Positions 23,386 to 35,547 of a stretch of DNA of 64,000 bases are shown here, one piece after another. The stretch lies in assembly GCA_030765065.1 (NCBI GenBank), contig CM060981.1, positions 227,051,152 to 227,115,151 of the forward strand, given 5' to 3'. The stretch comes from Deroplatys truncata (taxonomy: Eukaryota > Arthropoda > Insecta > Mantodea > Mantidae). Both the position numbers and the translations under genes were made by a program. The notes under the pieces are model-generated. The model saw only the letters and a program-made list of their open reading frames with translations. It searched no databases and had not been told where the DNA came from. The first letter of the stretch is position 1; each line of letters opens with the position of its first letter.

Positions 23386-25130
23386 TCTGATGTGTTACAC
23401 TCACATGACTTTCTCTACTCTTGTACAAACTATTTTTACAAACGCTTATTCTCCATATTTTTCATGATAATCGAGATGTTAATCTTATTGCTAATTTCCT
23501 TGTAGATGCAAGGGGAATATAGTAGACTTTAAGCGATAGTAAAATATTTTAAGAACCACTTGCTATGTTGAGTATTCCATTCTCTTTGCATTACCGGGAC
23601 AAAAACAATGAATAACGAATTCCCATTTGAGAAAAAGTATAAGTATTGAAAACTTAAGGGAATAACAAGCAATAACTCGAAAATCGTTCACTCAACAAAA
23701 CCAATGTATATGACAAATTGTGTATTTTAATGCGATCTACATTTTTTGTGTAGTAAAATTTTGTCTATCTCTTATGGTTTACCAGTTATGCAAAAGTCGT
23801 TCGCAATGAAGAATACTTTTGGAGACATTTCCAGAAAATTCGAGATATACATTTCATTTGTCATGAAAATATCTTAAACTGATGCAGTAATTTGTATCAC
23901 AAATTACTTAAATGTAAATAATGATTGTAATATGAATACGCATTTTTATGTGATATTGATTTCAGAGGTTTATTAATTGTAATTATTATTGATAAGTAAG
24001 TTTATACGGCCTTACTGAAACTGTCAATAATAGCGCAATAATGCAGCGAGGGGGGTGAGCTGTTTATCATTATTGGGAACGAGGAAGTTACGTAATGTTC
24101 GCGCGTTTTTTCCGTTGAGAAACTTCTGGAATGTGTTCTCCCTAAAACATATGTATTCATAATTTTCATTGGATATTAAAATAGACGCTAATGTTGGCGC
24201 GTTTTCTTAGCCAATAGCAGCTCAGTTATAATCTTTAGGCGTATCTTGATGCAGGCGTATAAATAGGGTAGGTTCGAGGTAGCTTGCGAGCAGTTCATCA
24301 AAATTCTTAGTGCAATACACGTCGTCTTAAGTTCGTCAGTTCGTCAAAATATTTGTATGAGATACGTCGGCTATAGATTCACAAGTTACGAAAATCTAAA
24401 GTATTATAAAGTTAATTATACACAAAGTTGAAATACGTGAATTAAAAGTGATCAGTAAGAAGTATTATAACAGTTTCAGTTTGGCGAGTATCTAGATCAA
24501 TATGTAAAAGTGATAGTGAGCGTGTTCGAAAATAAAAATTATAAAACAAATTTCTTCATCAGTGTAATTTTTGGATAAAAGATACCTTTCCGTTTCACAA
24601 CCTGTATAGAGACACATGTTCGACCCAAGATAAGATAATAGCTAGCCGGAGGACATTTGAAATGAAATTAAACGAACACTAACACTGATGCAAATTGCTA
24701 ACGCCAGATGGAGCTACAAACGAAACAAATGAATGACGTCATAAGATGGCTTCAACACTGATGTAAACAAACATTTGTAAGTAATACCTTTACAAATCAT
24801 ATGATATTTTAATCAAAATCGTTAGTCATTTTTGAGAAAATTAAAATTTTCTAAAAATGTTCCATGTAAAGTGTAATCAGGGGTGGGGGGATTTTCTTGA
24901 AAACATTCGTGTCGCATCTCTGGAAGATGCTGAACCTGAATAGCAAGTTTGGTGTTTATCCGACTGTTCGATTCCGAGTTATGCTGTTCAACAGACACAC
25001 ACGGAGATGTTTCCAAAAATGCTTTTGGTTGGATTCAGGGGGCCTCAAAACATATATTTCCGGTGAAATCTCGGTATTGAAGTTTTGGGTGGAATACAAT
25101 ACTTACTATACGTAGTAGAGAAAGTAAAAA
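23386..25130 (+). repeat. Family M repeat, copy J, split by a solo LTR
   Basis: Left part 23386-23879 runs from TCTGATGTGTTACACTCACA to AAAATATCTTAAAC. The right part resumes with ATATGATATTTTAATCAAAA at 24799 and ends GTAGTAGAGAAAGTAAAAA at 25130. The two halves join at a point where uninterrupted copies read CTTAAACATATGATATTTT. The CA site is very short (ACAGACACACACGG near 24991). Confidence 0.85.
23880..24794 (+). mobile_element. Solo LTR (915 bp) inserted in M copy J
   Basis: The insert begins TGATGCAGTAATTTGTATCA and ends GTAATACCTTTACA, the TG...CA form of an LTR. It is flanked by AAAC (23876-23879) and AATC (24795-24798), a possible 4-bp duplication with one mismatch. A TATA-like GTATAAATAG at about 24259 is followed 30 bases on by a candidate start region, with AATAAA at 24521. 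No internal coding region is present, consistent with LTR-LTR recombination. Confidence 0.65.
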
Positions 25131-25687
25131 TCATGTGGCTAGAGAAGGAACACGATTAAATAGAAAATGGGCGTGAAATAGAAATTTGTCTAAGCCGGGA
25201 GCTCATTTTCGAACATGTGTAACTTGGAGACTTCGCGTCATATCCTGGTCATGTTAGGTGATAGCTGCATAAACAGTGTCGTCGTATTAATTTGTAAAGA
25301 AAATGTAATTGGCGGATGTCATTGTGATTGAAGACAAATCATAGGAGAAGCAATATGATTTGGAAGATTAGAAGCAATCGAATTTAATTTGATCTTGGGA
25401 TAAAGCAAATCTTGTGTGACGGGAACTACGGAAGGGAATTGTTTAAATTTTCAGTGTGGAACTTCACATAAAGAGGGCATTGAAGGAGAAATGGGCAATT
25501 TTCATTTATCTTCTTTCTACACATGCTGAGAGAAGTCTCGTTCCTAATTATCACTTCTCATTAGTCGAGGAATGTCACCTTTTCCTTGTTATCGTTCTCA
25601 CATCAAATAGCAAACAAGGATCCCACATCACCCGTTGTACACAATTATATAAAATTCCTTCTTAACGAAAAGGAACCTTTACCTAAA

Positions 25688-26578
25688 GTTCAACAACTAT
25701 ACATTTTATTTGTCATAAACATTTTATTTGAATCAAAATCTTTAGAGCCAGTTTTGAAAAAATAAAATCTAAGGAACAATTTTCCATGTAAAAGGTAGTT
25801 AGGGTTGGAGGATTTCCTTGAAAATCTTGTCGCAGCCTTGGACGAGGCTGAAATTAAATACAAAGTTTGGTGGTTATCTGAGTTTCAATTTTAGAATTGT
25901 GGTGTACACAGACACAAACACTTAATGTTTTCTAATCGAGGGGGATGGCTCAGGCGGTTACATCTGAGGCCCGCATTCGGGAGTTCTCGGGATCGATCCC
26001 CGGTGACCGCCCACTCTGGCCCATGGGCCTTTGCGTAATTTCTCCGGCTGGGGTGGTTCATCTTCTACCACGACTCTCCTTCCTCTCATTTCCTGTACCT
26101 ATCATCTTCCTTGTAACCAGTTTCAGGGTTGTAGGACTAGGCGACGGTGTTTGGCGGGTTGCGGCAGGGCGGTGACTTACGCTCTGTAAAGGTTTCTTCC
26201 CTGGCGTCCCTGCGGTACCACTCAGCGTGGGGCTGCGGTTCGGAGTCCGTGAAATTTGGTGGCTTGTGGGCAGGGACCGTGCGTTCTATCTGGAAACGCT
26301 AGGGACCCCGTTCATTCTTGCGCTCTTCGGGTCTCTCCTCTCATCCTTCCCTCCCAGCGGTCACGTTGGAAGCACACCGGGCCGACTGACCTGCGTGCGG
26401 TGCTCTACCCCGGTTCCGTGGGTCCCTCCGTGAAACGTACTTTTACCTTTTTCTACAAATACTATTTTTGGATTTAGGTGCCTCAAAACATGTACTTCCG
26501 GTAAAATCCCGTAATTGAATTTTTAAGTGGAATGCTGTACTTCATCTTCCCTACTACAGGTAGGTAACAGAGAAAATA
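25688..26578 (+). repeat. Family M repeat, copy K (5' truncated), split by SINE S1
   Basis: Enters at ACTATACATTTTATTTGTCA (5' third missing) and continues to CACTTAATGTTTTCTA, then resumes after the SINE with CAAATACTATTTTTGGATTT and ends near ACAGAGAAAATATA. Divergence is high, especially at the right terminus. Confidence 0.75.
25935..26448 (+). repeat. SINE S1 inserted in M copy K
   Basis: Head GAGGGGGATGGCTCAGGCGG (box A) and GATCGATCCCC (box B), body with CCCACTCTGGCCCATGGGCC, CTACCACGACTCTCCTTCC and GGTTGTAGGACTAGGCGACG, end CGTGAAACGTACTTTTACC. TTTTCTA occurs at 25928-25934 and 26449-26455 as the target duplication. Small internal deletions relative to 12149-12700. Confidence 0.85.
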
Positions 26579-27258
26579 TAGATAATAAAGAGAGAGAGAG
26601 AGAGAAAAAAGACAAACAAGCAAAGCAAACAAAACAGTTGTATAAAATATGCTTTTACTTACAGTTTTATATGTTTGTAGATTTTAATGTTTCTCTAAAT
26701 TTAACACAAATTTTTTGTATCCTATATTTAACAAACTTATCAAACATTCAGTGCAAAAGAACATATTCCTGAGCAATATAAAACATTATATGTTGTTAGA
26801 GAAATTCAGTAATGCAACTGGGATACTGCAAGTCACCATTAAGGTACATTCCAGAAGAATTAGGTAAATATGAATTACGTGAATAAAGTTTAAGGGTGCT
26901 CGGAGCCAACATCATGGTAATACAGTGTAACATGTCGATCTTCTAAACCAATAAACTGTGGTACCACGCCCTGCTGTAGTCTTCTCAGTTTTCCATTTCT
27001 TAATATTCTAGCCCAGTTATAAAAGTACCTATTTCTTCCCGGTACGCGAGATTAACACCAGATGTTGCAAACTTGGACTACCACTTCTCCGCCAATTATA
27101 ATTCTTTCAAGACCTATTCAAGTTATCATATAATCTGGCAAACTCTTGCTTTCAGGTTTATATAGAGTATAATTTAGCAAGATTTATATCCTACAGCTAA
27201 AAATTGTTTGTCACACTTATAAATTTGTTATCAATCAAAATAATAAATGTAGATATAG
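26579..27258. other. Unassigned spacer
   Basis: AT-rich, with a GA repeat at 26587-26606. No coding or repeat family recognised. Confidence 0.35.
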
Positions 27259-27822
27259 TGTCGCAGCTATGACCCGAGCTTATCGCGTGGAAGTGACCCA
27301 CTGACCGGTTGAAGAGATAAGGGGACGGAGGAGCGCTACAACTCCACGTTCCAGAAGAGTTATAGAGAGATAACGAGATTTTTCTGGATGGTTCTCGCAC
27401 CGCCTCCAGAGAATCCTCTCGAAACTCTAACGGCTATATATCGGCGAGCGTGATCGTGACAGTCAGTGAGATAGTAGGTTGTTGTTCTTGATGAGACATA
27501 AAGTGCTGGTTACTCAGTGCGTTTTACGAGTGAGGTTATGATAACAGCTGTGACGCATAGTGAGTGCCGCTACTGTGAGCGTTTAGAGAAGTCCTGTGTT
27601 CGACGCTTCAGCGAGTGAAGCGGAAGAAGGACAAAGCTACATCGCGGGTGGTTAATTTCACCACTACTGCGAGGAAAAAGTGTCAATGAAAATTGAACTA
27701 AATCATATTAGTAAAGTGACAGTAAAGCTGAATAAAACCGCAAATATTTTTGGAAACAGAAGTTTTCGGAAAGGCATTAATAAGTTTTTATGAAACCAAC
27801 GCAGTCCGCCGTTCTACTTGAA
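27259..27822 (+). repeat. LTR-like dispersed block, copy 2
   Basis: Starts TGTCGCAGCTATGACCCGAG and shares several blocks with 15706-16000. It contains a TATA-like GGCTATATATCGGC at about 27430, a repeated GTGAG/CAGTGAG-rich stretch, an AATAAA near 27733 and a GC-rich end (AACGCAGTCCGCCGTTCTAC). This order (TATA box, then polyadenylation signal, then a short 3' part) fits an LTR. The right boundary and a target duplication are not certain. Confidence 0.55.
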
Positions 27823-28467
27823 TTACTCCATTGTCTGCTAAATTTTTTTTCATTACTTTTATGCACTTTATTGCATTTTAAAAATCAATTATAATGACCC
27901 TTACCTGCAGTAAAGTAAGCAGTATATATACTTGGCTTAATGTTCAGCTGATATGAAGGATGAAAGAACGAAACAAAACCAATACCTATACACAAAGAAC
28001 GATTGTATCATGTATGTGTGAGAACTTTAAGGCATAATCCCCTTAATTAGTACCTATAACTTTTCAAACATCATGGGCTTTAATGCTACACAATAGTGTT
28101 TATTGCTCCTTGCATTAATTAGCGGGATAAAATAGCTATTCAAAGCATAACCCTGTTTAGATTTCAGAACTGCTTTCATCACGAATGACCAATGGTTGAA
28201 AGCTACTGTGCTGCACATATTAACTGTTATACGTTTAGACAAATTATAATGAAGCGTAGTGATGAAATACCATTACTTCTTAAACACGCATCCACAGAAA
28301 TTCGCCGAATAATGAGAGCCGACAAAATACTGACTGCTAATTTTATCCGGGCAATGTTTCCCAGAGATTATATAATAAACAAGTTGTTTTCATATTTTGT
28401 TTTGTAGAAAACAGATAAGCACACACGCATGAATATTCGGAAATGCTGTTTTGGCTTCATTCAAGGT
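27823..28467. other. Unassigned spacer
   Basis: AT-rich. A 71-codon frame at 28192-28407 has no known features. No repeat recognised. Confidence 0.35.
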
Positions 28468-28978
28468 AAATGTAAAGGTACGTATCACGGAGAGACCCCC
28501 GGAAACGAGGCAGAGCACCGTATGCAGGCCAGTTGCCTCTTAATGATTCTATCATGACTCTTGGAAGGGAAGGATGAGAGGAGATACCCGAAGGGCAACA
28601 GATCGGGATGCCGACGGGCGCAAGCATGGGCGGGGTCCCAACGTTTCCAGGTAGTACGCGTCCGCCGCCCGGTCCCTGCCCACAGGTTCCACCGGGGCCC
28701 CACGCTCAGGCGAGACCTTACTGAGCGGTACCGCAACACGTCAGGGAAGAAACCTTTACAGAGCGCAAGCCACCGCTCAGCCGCAACCGGCCGAACATCG
28801 TCGCCTGGTCCTACAACCCTGAAACAAATGACAAGGAAGATGGTGGGTACAGGAAATGTGAGGAAGTAGAATGGTGGTAGAATATTAATCACCCTGGAGA
28901 CCCGGGGAAACCACGAAAAACTCATGGGTCAGAGTGGGCGGTCGCTGGGTGATCGATACTGGGCCATCGCGCTCTGTT
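28468..28978 (-). repeat. SINE S1, reverse copy
   Basis: Complement of the S1 3' end (GTAAAGGTACGTATCACGGA) at the left and complement of the tRNA-like head (GTCGCTGGGTGATCGATACT, then GGGCCATCGCGCTCTG) at the right. It is the best preserved S1 copy in the middle region, with CCGGATCTG-type and CGTTTCCAGGTAG-type text in full. Long frames on both strands are incidental. Confidence 0.85.
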
Positions 28979-29157
28979 TCATGCTCTTCACTAGAGAAAT
29001 TTACTTGGATTTTCATTTTAAGCATAGATATAGCAAAATGGTTTGGGAAAATTCTCTGTATTTTGGGGAAAGCAACAACTATATAATATTGATACCGGCC
29101 GGTATGCATTCACTATGCGATTGATTAGTAGGTGTAGTACACTAATTAATATGTAAT

Positions 29158-29822
29158 AAAGGTAAAGCTCATATCACGGAAGAGCCTCCGGAACCGGGGT
29201 AGAGCATGGAAAGTAGACCGTAACTGCCCTTATTGCTTCTATGTGACCCTTAGGAGGGTTGAGGGGAGGGATTCGAAGGGCTACCAGATCCGGATGCCGA
29301 GGGCGCAAGCAACGTCTCCAGATTGAACACATCCGGCGCCGCCCGGTCCTACTCACATGCAAGCAACCCCTGGCAGTCCCCTATCCAGTGGACCCCACTC
29401 GGGGGAGAGACCTAACTGAGAGTCCCCGCAGCGACACCAGGGAGCGCATAGCTACCCTCCATCCGTAACCTGCCGAACATCATCGCCTGGTCCTACTCAC
29501 ATGCAACCAGCCCCTGGCAGTCCCCTATCCAGTGGACCCCACTCGGGGGAGAGACCTAACTGAGAGTCCCCGCAGCGACACCAGGGAGCGCACAGCTACC
29601 CTCCATCCGTAACCTGCCGAACATCGTCGCCTGGTCCTACAACACTGAAACGTAATAAGGAAGATGACGGGTATAGGAGATGAGGGGTAGGAAAGTCGCG
29701 ATTGAAGATGAATTCATCCCAGCATTTGCCTGGCGACCCTAGGTCAGAATGTGCGATCGCCGGGGATCCAAACCGGGACTTCGGGTCACAGACGTTACCG
29801 TCTGAGCCATCCCACTCGGTGA
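29158..29822 (-). repeat. SINE S1 variant, reverse, with internal 144-bp tandem duplication
   Basis: From GGTAAAGCTCATATCACGGA to GCCATCCCACTCGGT. The segment that starts GGTCCTACTCACATGCAA at 29345 starts again at 29489, and the same phase recurs as GGTCCTACAACACTGAAACG at 29633, so the period is 144. Both units carry GTGGACCCCACTCGGGGGAG and ACTGAGAGTCCCCGCAGCGA and differ at only a few positions. Confidence 0.85.
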
Positions 29823-30157
29823 TTAACATATTATATGTGGAGAGAACAATGATGAAGTTTTCTAGTTGCAAGAAGATGGGACACTTGCTCACTAGCCATG
29901 AGCTGTGAGTTTTAGCGGAAGAATCAACTGAATGGTCATCAAGATTCCCGGGTCTTACGCCTATGGTTTGTGTCTTAGGGATGCTCTTAAAGTATGCATG
30001 AAAGCACTCACAGGCAGTGCGTGGAAAAAGAAGACAATTGTATAGTGGAAAAGTACTTTCTTCGCTTACATTTGTGTCAACCATATAATCACAAAATTCA
30101 CTTAATTTTTTTATCTTGAGGTTTCAAAGACATCGTCATACTTACATTGTGATGATG
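29823..30157. other. Unassigned spacer
   Basis: About 330 bases, no recognised gene or repeat; it ends at the TA target of the Tc1-like element. Confidence 0.35.
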
Positions 30158-30159
30158 TA

Positions 30160-31365
30160 CACTACGTGATCAAAAGTATCCGGACACCTGGCTGAAAATG
30201 ATGTACAAGTTTGTGGCGCCCTCCATCGGTAATGCTGGAAGTCAGTATGGTGTTGGCCCACCCTTAACCTTGATGACAGCATTCACTCTCGCAGGCATAC
30301 TTTCAATCAAGTGCTGGAAGGTTTCTTTGGAAATGGCAGACCATTCTCCATAGAGTGCGGAACTGAGGTATCGATGTAGGTCGGTGAGGCCTGGCACGAA
30401 GTCGGCGTTCCAAAACATCCCAAAGGTGTTCTATAGGATTCAAGTCATGACTCTGTGCAGGCCAGTCCATTACAGGAATGTTATTGTCCTGTAATCACTC
30501 CGCCACAGCCCGTGCAGTATGGACAGGTGCTCGATCGTGTTGAAAGATGCAATCGCCGTCTCCGAATTGCTCTTCAACAGTGGGAAGCCAGAAGGTACTT
30601 AAAATATCAATGTAGGTCTGCGCTGTGATTGTGCCATGCAAAACAACAAGGGCTACAAGCCCCCTCCAGGAAAAACACGACCACACCATAACACCACCAC
30701 CTCCAAATTTCACTGTTGGCACTACACACGCTGGCAGATGACGTTCACCGGGCATTCGCCATATTCACACCCTGCCATCGGATCGCCACATTGTGTATGT
30801 GATTCGTCACTCCACACAACCTTTTGCCACTGTTCAATCGTGTAATGTTGACGCTCCTTACACCAAGCGAGGCGTCGTTTGGCATCTTCCTGCGTGATGT
30901 GTGGCTTATGAGCAGCCGCTCGACCATGGAATCCAAGGTTTCTCACCTCACATCTAACTGTCATAGTACTTGGAGTGGATCCTGATGCAGTTTGGAATTC
31001 CTGTGTGATGGTTCTGGATAGATGTCTGCCTATTACTCTTTACGACCCTTTTCAAATGCCGGCGTCTCTTGTCAGTCAACAGACGAGGTCGGCCTGTACG
31101 CTTGTGTGCTGTACATGTCCCTTCACGTTTTCACTTCACTATCACATCAGAAACAGTGGACCTAGGGATATTTAGGAGTGTGGAAATCTCGCGTACAGAC
31201 TTCCGACACAAGTGACACCCAATCATCTGACCACGTTTGAAGTCCCTGAGTTCCACGGAGCGTCCCATTCTGTTGTTTCACGATGTCTAATGACTACTGA
31301 GGTCGCGGATAATGAGTACCAGGCAGTAGGTGGCAAGGTGTCTGGATACTTTTGATCACATAGTG
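30160..31365 (-). mobile_element. Complete Tc1-like transposon (1206 bp), dead
   Basis: Terminal inverted repeats of about 30 bases (CACTACGTGATCAAAAGTAT at the left; complement CACTATGTGATCAAAAGTAT at the right) are flanked by TA at 30158-30159 and 31366-31367. This is the standard IS630-Tc1-mariner target. The transposase lies on the - strand and is broken (see next entry). Confidence 0.95.
30242..31268 (-). pseudogene. Tc1-like transposase, inactivated
   Basis: The start ATG at 31268-31266 opens MGRSVELRDFKRGQMIG. Paired-type helix-turn-helix motifs follow (REISTLLNIPRSTVSDVIVK, then an in-frame TGA where Trp is expected; GRPRLLTDKRRRHLKR). The DDE domain follows: QWQKVVWSDES (first Asp), a frame change, [28 protein letters not shown] (second Asp), a stop, then DLNPIEHLWD (catalytic Glu, DD34E type) and, after another frame change, the usual C-terminus VNAVIKVKGGPTPY. 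At about 340 codons it has the normal family length, with two stops and at least three frame changes. Confidence 0.9.
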
Positions 31366-31367
31366 TA

Positions 31368-31913
31368 TATCGGACTTTAAGTTGTGAGCAGTTTGTTGCT
31401 GCTGAGACTGAAATGGAAAAGTGGTTCACGCACTACTTTGGATTGTCATTTCTTAATAAACGCTTTGTTGAAAAGTGTAACTTGAAATCTATTTTAAATG
31501 CTTAGGACCAAGTGTTAATGCGTAGCTGTTGGACAATGTTATAATTTTAAACAAAGAACATAGATAACATTTTTAACCACTCCAATCTTTAATAAGGTTA
31601 CTCAGAATGCTCCATTAGCCTGCAAAATTGCAGGAATTAATTCATCCTATTTCTACGACATTATAGGAGTTAACATCAAATTCTTCACACATTTATAGTT
31701 GTTATGGTTTGATTTTGTAAGAATTCACAGCAACACAAATAATTCTCCCCTTCCCTTAAAAGTGAAAGCGTTCAGTACAAAATGTAAAACAAGAAGCGGT
31801 TTAACAGTAAAACGTATAAATGATAAATTGATAAAATAAGAAATGAATAGTACACCTTTGATGGTTCACTCAGAACATATGCCTCATAAGGGTATTCCGT
31901 TCTTTGTTTTATA
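31368..31913. other. Unassigned spacer
   Basis: AT-rich 546 bases between two transposons; no gene or known repeat seen. Confidence 0.35.
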
Positions 31914-31921
31914 TTTTAAAT

Positions 31922-33436
31922 CAAGTTTTGCCAAACTACGGCCTGGGGGCCGAGCCCGGCCCGCGAGCGGCTTTTATTTTGCCGCCTATAAACTTAAAAA
32001 AAATACTATGCACCTGCATTAGATTAATTTATTCATGAACTTCCAGCGACTATATAAAATTAAGCGCTCGGATTTTTAATTGATATACCTACAGTGTAAT
32101 TACCTCCCAAAGGACAAATACAGAGGAATTAATTTAGTAGATTTTTATAGCTGTCTACCGAGTGACACATTTCCTCATTTGAAAGACTTTGACTTCACAT
32201 CAACGTATATCTATGAAAAGACATTTTCAAAAATGTGAGCTATGAATGACTCCCCTATTGCATTTGTTTTCGTCTCGCCAGGCTGAGCGGTGTCTAAGTT
32301 CATGTGTCGCCTAGTATGGTTCGCCTGCCTGACCATTTGGAAGGAGCTATGCTCGACATATCATAGATGTTGGGCTGGTTACTCGCTGCGCGGCGCTGGC
32401 GCTGCATAACGTCGCATAGACGTGATCATCAACAGGTCCCGGCCAGGATGCTTCGAGCACGAAGAGCTGAGAAGAGTCGGGAATCTACTAACGACGAGGA
32501 AGGAAGCTTTAGCTCGCGGCATTGGGAAGCTGTTACTTCGACACACTACTTTTTCTTAATTCTCTATCCTGTTTTGTAAGTAGTATTTTAAATTTTATAA
32601 ACTCTATTTCCTTCATTTCCGAAATAGAGCAAGTTGTTTATTTAAAGCAAAGTGTAAAGTTAAATACATGTAAATGAGTTTTACAAGAAGAACAAATACT
32701 TTGGAACGTGCACTAAATGTGAATTAAATTGTAAAGTTCTTTTAATGCTGAAATACTTTGTAAAATATATTTGAATCGTAGAGCTACAAGAACCAAAAGC
32801 TCTATTTGTTTAAGGTGTAGTTTTAAACCTTGTTCATAATCTCCCACCTTTCATCCAGTCGGCCAATATTGTAATTTTCTTTGAAGAGTGTGTGCGCTTG
32901 TACTCGTAAAACAAAAAATCTAATCGGCCCAGCACACAATATTTGCTGGTGTTACACTCTTTCTAAAATACTTTTACAATGATAACAAATTTAAAACGCA
33001 ACATAATGCGAATGAAACATGCCATTCCAAAATATGTATAGGTCTGCTATGTTCGATGAACATTTCGAGTCCCTTTTGATGATAGGCAACAGAAAATTGG
33101 AACTACAAATACCTGCCATTATGCGACAGAAGTCAGTTTCATTTTCTCATTGAATATAAGCTACTAATAACATGAATATGCTTATCGCAACAGGTGTTAA
33201 AATATACTGGTTATGAATTACATTGTAATGAGACTATGAATAATTTCTGATCATTCTTTAGTATTTAATTACACCAGTTATTAATAGGTAAGTGTAGATT
33301 TTAGTTCAATAAAACAGTTTTTAAAACTAATATGATCTTTGTGACTCGTGCCTGCGAGTCTATTGTGCGGCTTCACCCGCGATTCATTCTCTGACGGTTA
33401 ATGTGGCCTCCGTGATGAAAAGTTTGGTAACACCTG
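31922..33436 (+). mobile_element. Non-autonomous hAT element (1515 bp)
   Basis: Left end CAAGTTTTGCCAAACTACGG and complement of the right end CAGGTGTTACCAAACTTTTC share 12 of the first 15 positions. TTTTAAAT (31914-31921) and TTTTAAAC (33437-33444) form an 8-bp target duplication with one mismatch, typical of hAT. The left subterminal region GGGCCGAGCCCGGCCCGCGA is the GC-rich type seen in several hAT families. No transposase domain is recognisable inside. Confidence 0.8.
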
Positions 33437-33815
33437 TTTTAAACCAAGGAGAAAGAAAAATTTGGGTAGACCTAAAAGCAGATGCAACTATCAAGCATGA
33501 GGAGCTGCGAATAAAATGAGTTAAGGCATCAAATAAACAATTATGATAATTAGTGATGGGACGATACCACTGCTTCTCGATACTGGAAACCGATACTCGA
33601 TATTCGATGCTCATGTTCACTTAAAAAGAACTATAAAGGCGATAGCTTATTCACTGAATTATGTTCTTATTAGTAGTTTTCTGTGTATAAACGCATGCAA
33701 CCAACTTTGTATTGTGTGCTGATTTCAAAATTGCTCCTAGTTGGCATCTCCAATCGGCAGCAGTTTTTTATCTTGATAACTCCACAGATTATATGTGCCA
33801 TATTCTTAGCCAAGT

Positions 33816-33864
33816 CTAATAATAATAATAATAATAACAATAATAGTAATAATAATAGTAATGA
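33816..33864. repeat. AAT microsatellite
   Basis: TAA/AAT units with ACA and AGT interruptions inside the hAT-like element 33551-34709. Confidence 0.9.
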
Positions 33865-34148
33865 ATGGGATCTTGATACTCTCGATACTCGGTGGTATCG
33901 AAATATATCTAATACTTTGAGACAAACCTTCGATACTTTTAAATTTTTAAGTTTTGCATTATTGAAAGTTGTTGCGTCACCGAGTAGGTAAATATAATGG
34001 CTGCGAGTGAGTAACCAGGCCAGGCTGTTGCAGAAACGTGATTTAGTGCGCCAGCTAAATCAGCTTCATTCACAAATCGGTTAACGCTGCATGCCACATC
34101 AGTACCTCTACTCTTTCCACCATTGTTTTACATGTTTTAATTTTTTTA

Positions 34149-34186
34149 GTAGTAGTGGTGGTGGTGGTGGTGGTGGTGGTGGTGGT
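34149..34186. repeat. TGG microsatellite
   Basis: About eleven GGT/TGG units after AGTAGTAG, inside the hAT-like element 33551-34709. Confidence 0.9.
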
Positions 34187-34717
34187 ATTAAGTACTTAGT
34201 ATTACATTAATTGCATAACACAGTCGCATGGGTCATAAGACCGTACATGCTCTCTAGAAAAATCCTGGTCTGTATACGTGACTTGCAGAATCGACCAGAA
34301 ACAACTATGTATATAATCATTATATACATATATATAAAATTGAAAAACACTCTGAATCACATACGCAAACATACACATACACACAAGTGCTCAAGCACCA
34401 CATATATTTAAACAAAATTTACATAAACACCTTATCTACACACACACACACACACACACAAGTGCTCAAGACACAAGAGTCTGGAAGGTTGCATTGATTT
34501 ACTCGCAGGAAACGCAGTCAAAGTCTGTCAAGAACTATAGTCCAGCAAGTCTTAGGGTCAATAACGTGGTCTCGTCTACTTTAATTCCTTATCCAGCATA
34601 ATGTTAAACGCAACGTCTTTAAAAATTTAAAAGTGTTCGAAAAGCATCGAAGCTTTGTCTCAAAGTATTAGAGCATACCGATTATCGAGGTATGGAGTTC
34701 CGATCCCTAATGAGAAT

Positions 34718-35547
34718 GATGATGAATACCCTACTTTTGCCGTGGGGGCTAGCATGTATGGCTTCCAGGCTTGAAGGTCTGAGTTGGAGTCTCGGTTTGT
34801 GTTAATTGTTATATGTGATTAAACAATTGAGTTAATAGAATGAAACCTCACCAGATGCATTTGCGTTTACATTTATTTTCCATCTTCAGCTTATCTTCTT
34901 TCCCATCAATAAACAAAGTGCTAACTTTACTAAACGGAATGGAATCCTGTATGAAATATCCTAAATAACAGTTGGTCGTAAACATGAATTACAATATCAA
35001 ACAGTGCTGAGCACAAATTCAGGTGGTAACGTAAAGCTTGCAGAAAGTAGGCTTCTTGACTTCTCCTAGCATGGCTCAATTAATTTTGGTTCGCTGAACA
35101 GCAAATACAGCATTGCCACTGAATTCACCAGTAAACATCAACCCAAAGTTTCCTATTGGCTTAGCACTGACGCCAAAGATACCTTCCTTTACTGTTATTT
35201 CTTTGCTCTGCCCAAATAAAGAAACCGAGGACGTCATTCAGTGGTACTGTATAAGGCTTACATTAAAGTCCTTGCTTCAATTGATACTGTGCATGTATTC
35301 TCAGTGAAAACACAACACTAAAGTCGTGTCTTCTTATTTTTGCTTCAAGCTTCAAATTGTTAGGTAGCTACAGAGTAAGAAAGAATGCTCCGTTACAGAA
35401 GAGAATATTTTTGTGAATCAGCAAATATCATAAAATCCTTGCATTATGAAAAATTGTGATAATACCTTTTAGGCTTTGTGGCATTGTGAAAACTTGTAGT
35501 CTATCTCATACTCCTCAACATATCAATTGCAAACAATATTATTTTAT
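34718..35547. other. Unassigned spacer
   Basis: No recognised gene. The reverse strand near 35020-35250 has a short open run containing EFSGNAVFAVQRTKIN that I cannot assign. No repeat family recognised. Confidence 0.3.

Larger units (their letters stand above)
33551..34709. mobile_element. Non-autonomous hAT-like element with long inverted GATACC-rich ends
   Basis: Left end TAGTGATGGGACGATACCAC, complement of right end TAGGGATCGGAACTCCATAC. Flanks ATGATAAT (33543-33550) and ATGAGAAT (34710-34717) form an 8-bp duplication with one mismatch. The segments 33868-33975 (+) and 34610-34690 (-) are inverted copies of each other. The inside carries an AAT-type run (33816-33864), a TGG run (34149-34186) and a CA run (34436-34460). 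The related partial copy is at 5107-5405. Confidence 0.7.

Noticed and set aside
28485..28925. A 146-codon open frame on -
   Set aside because: It lies entirely within a reverse SINE S1 copy.
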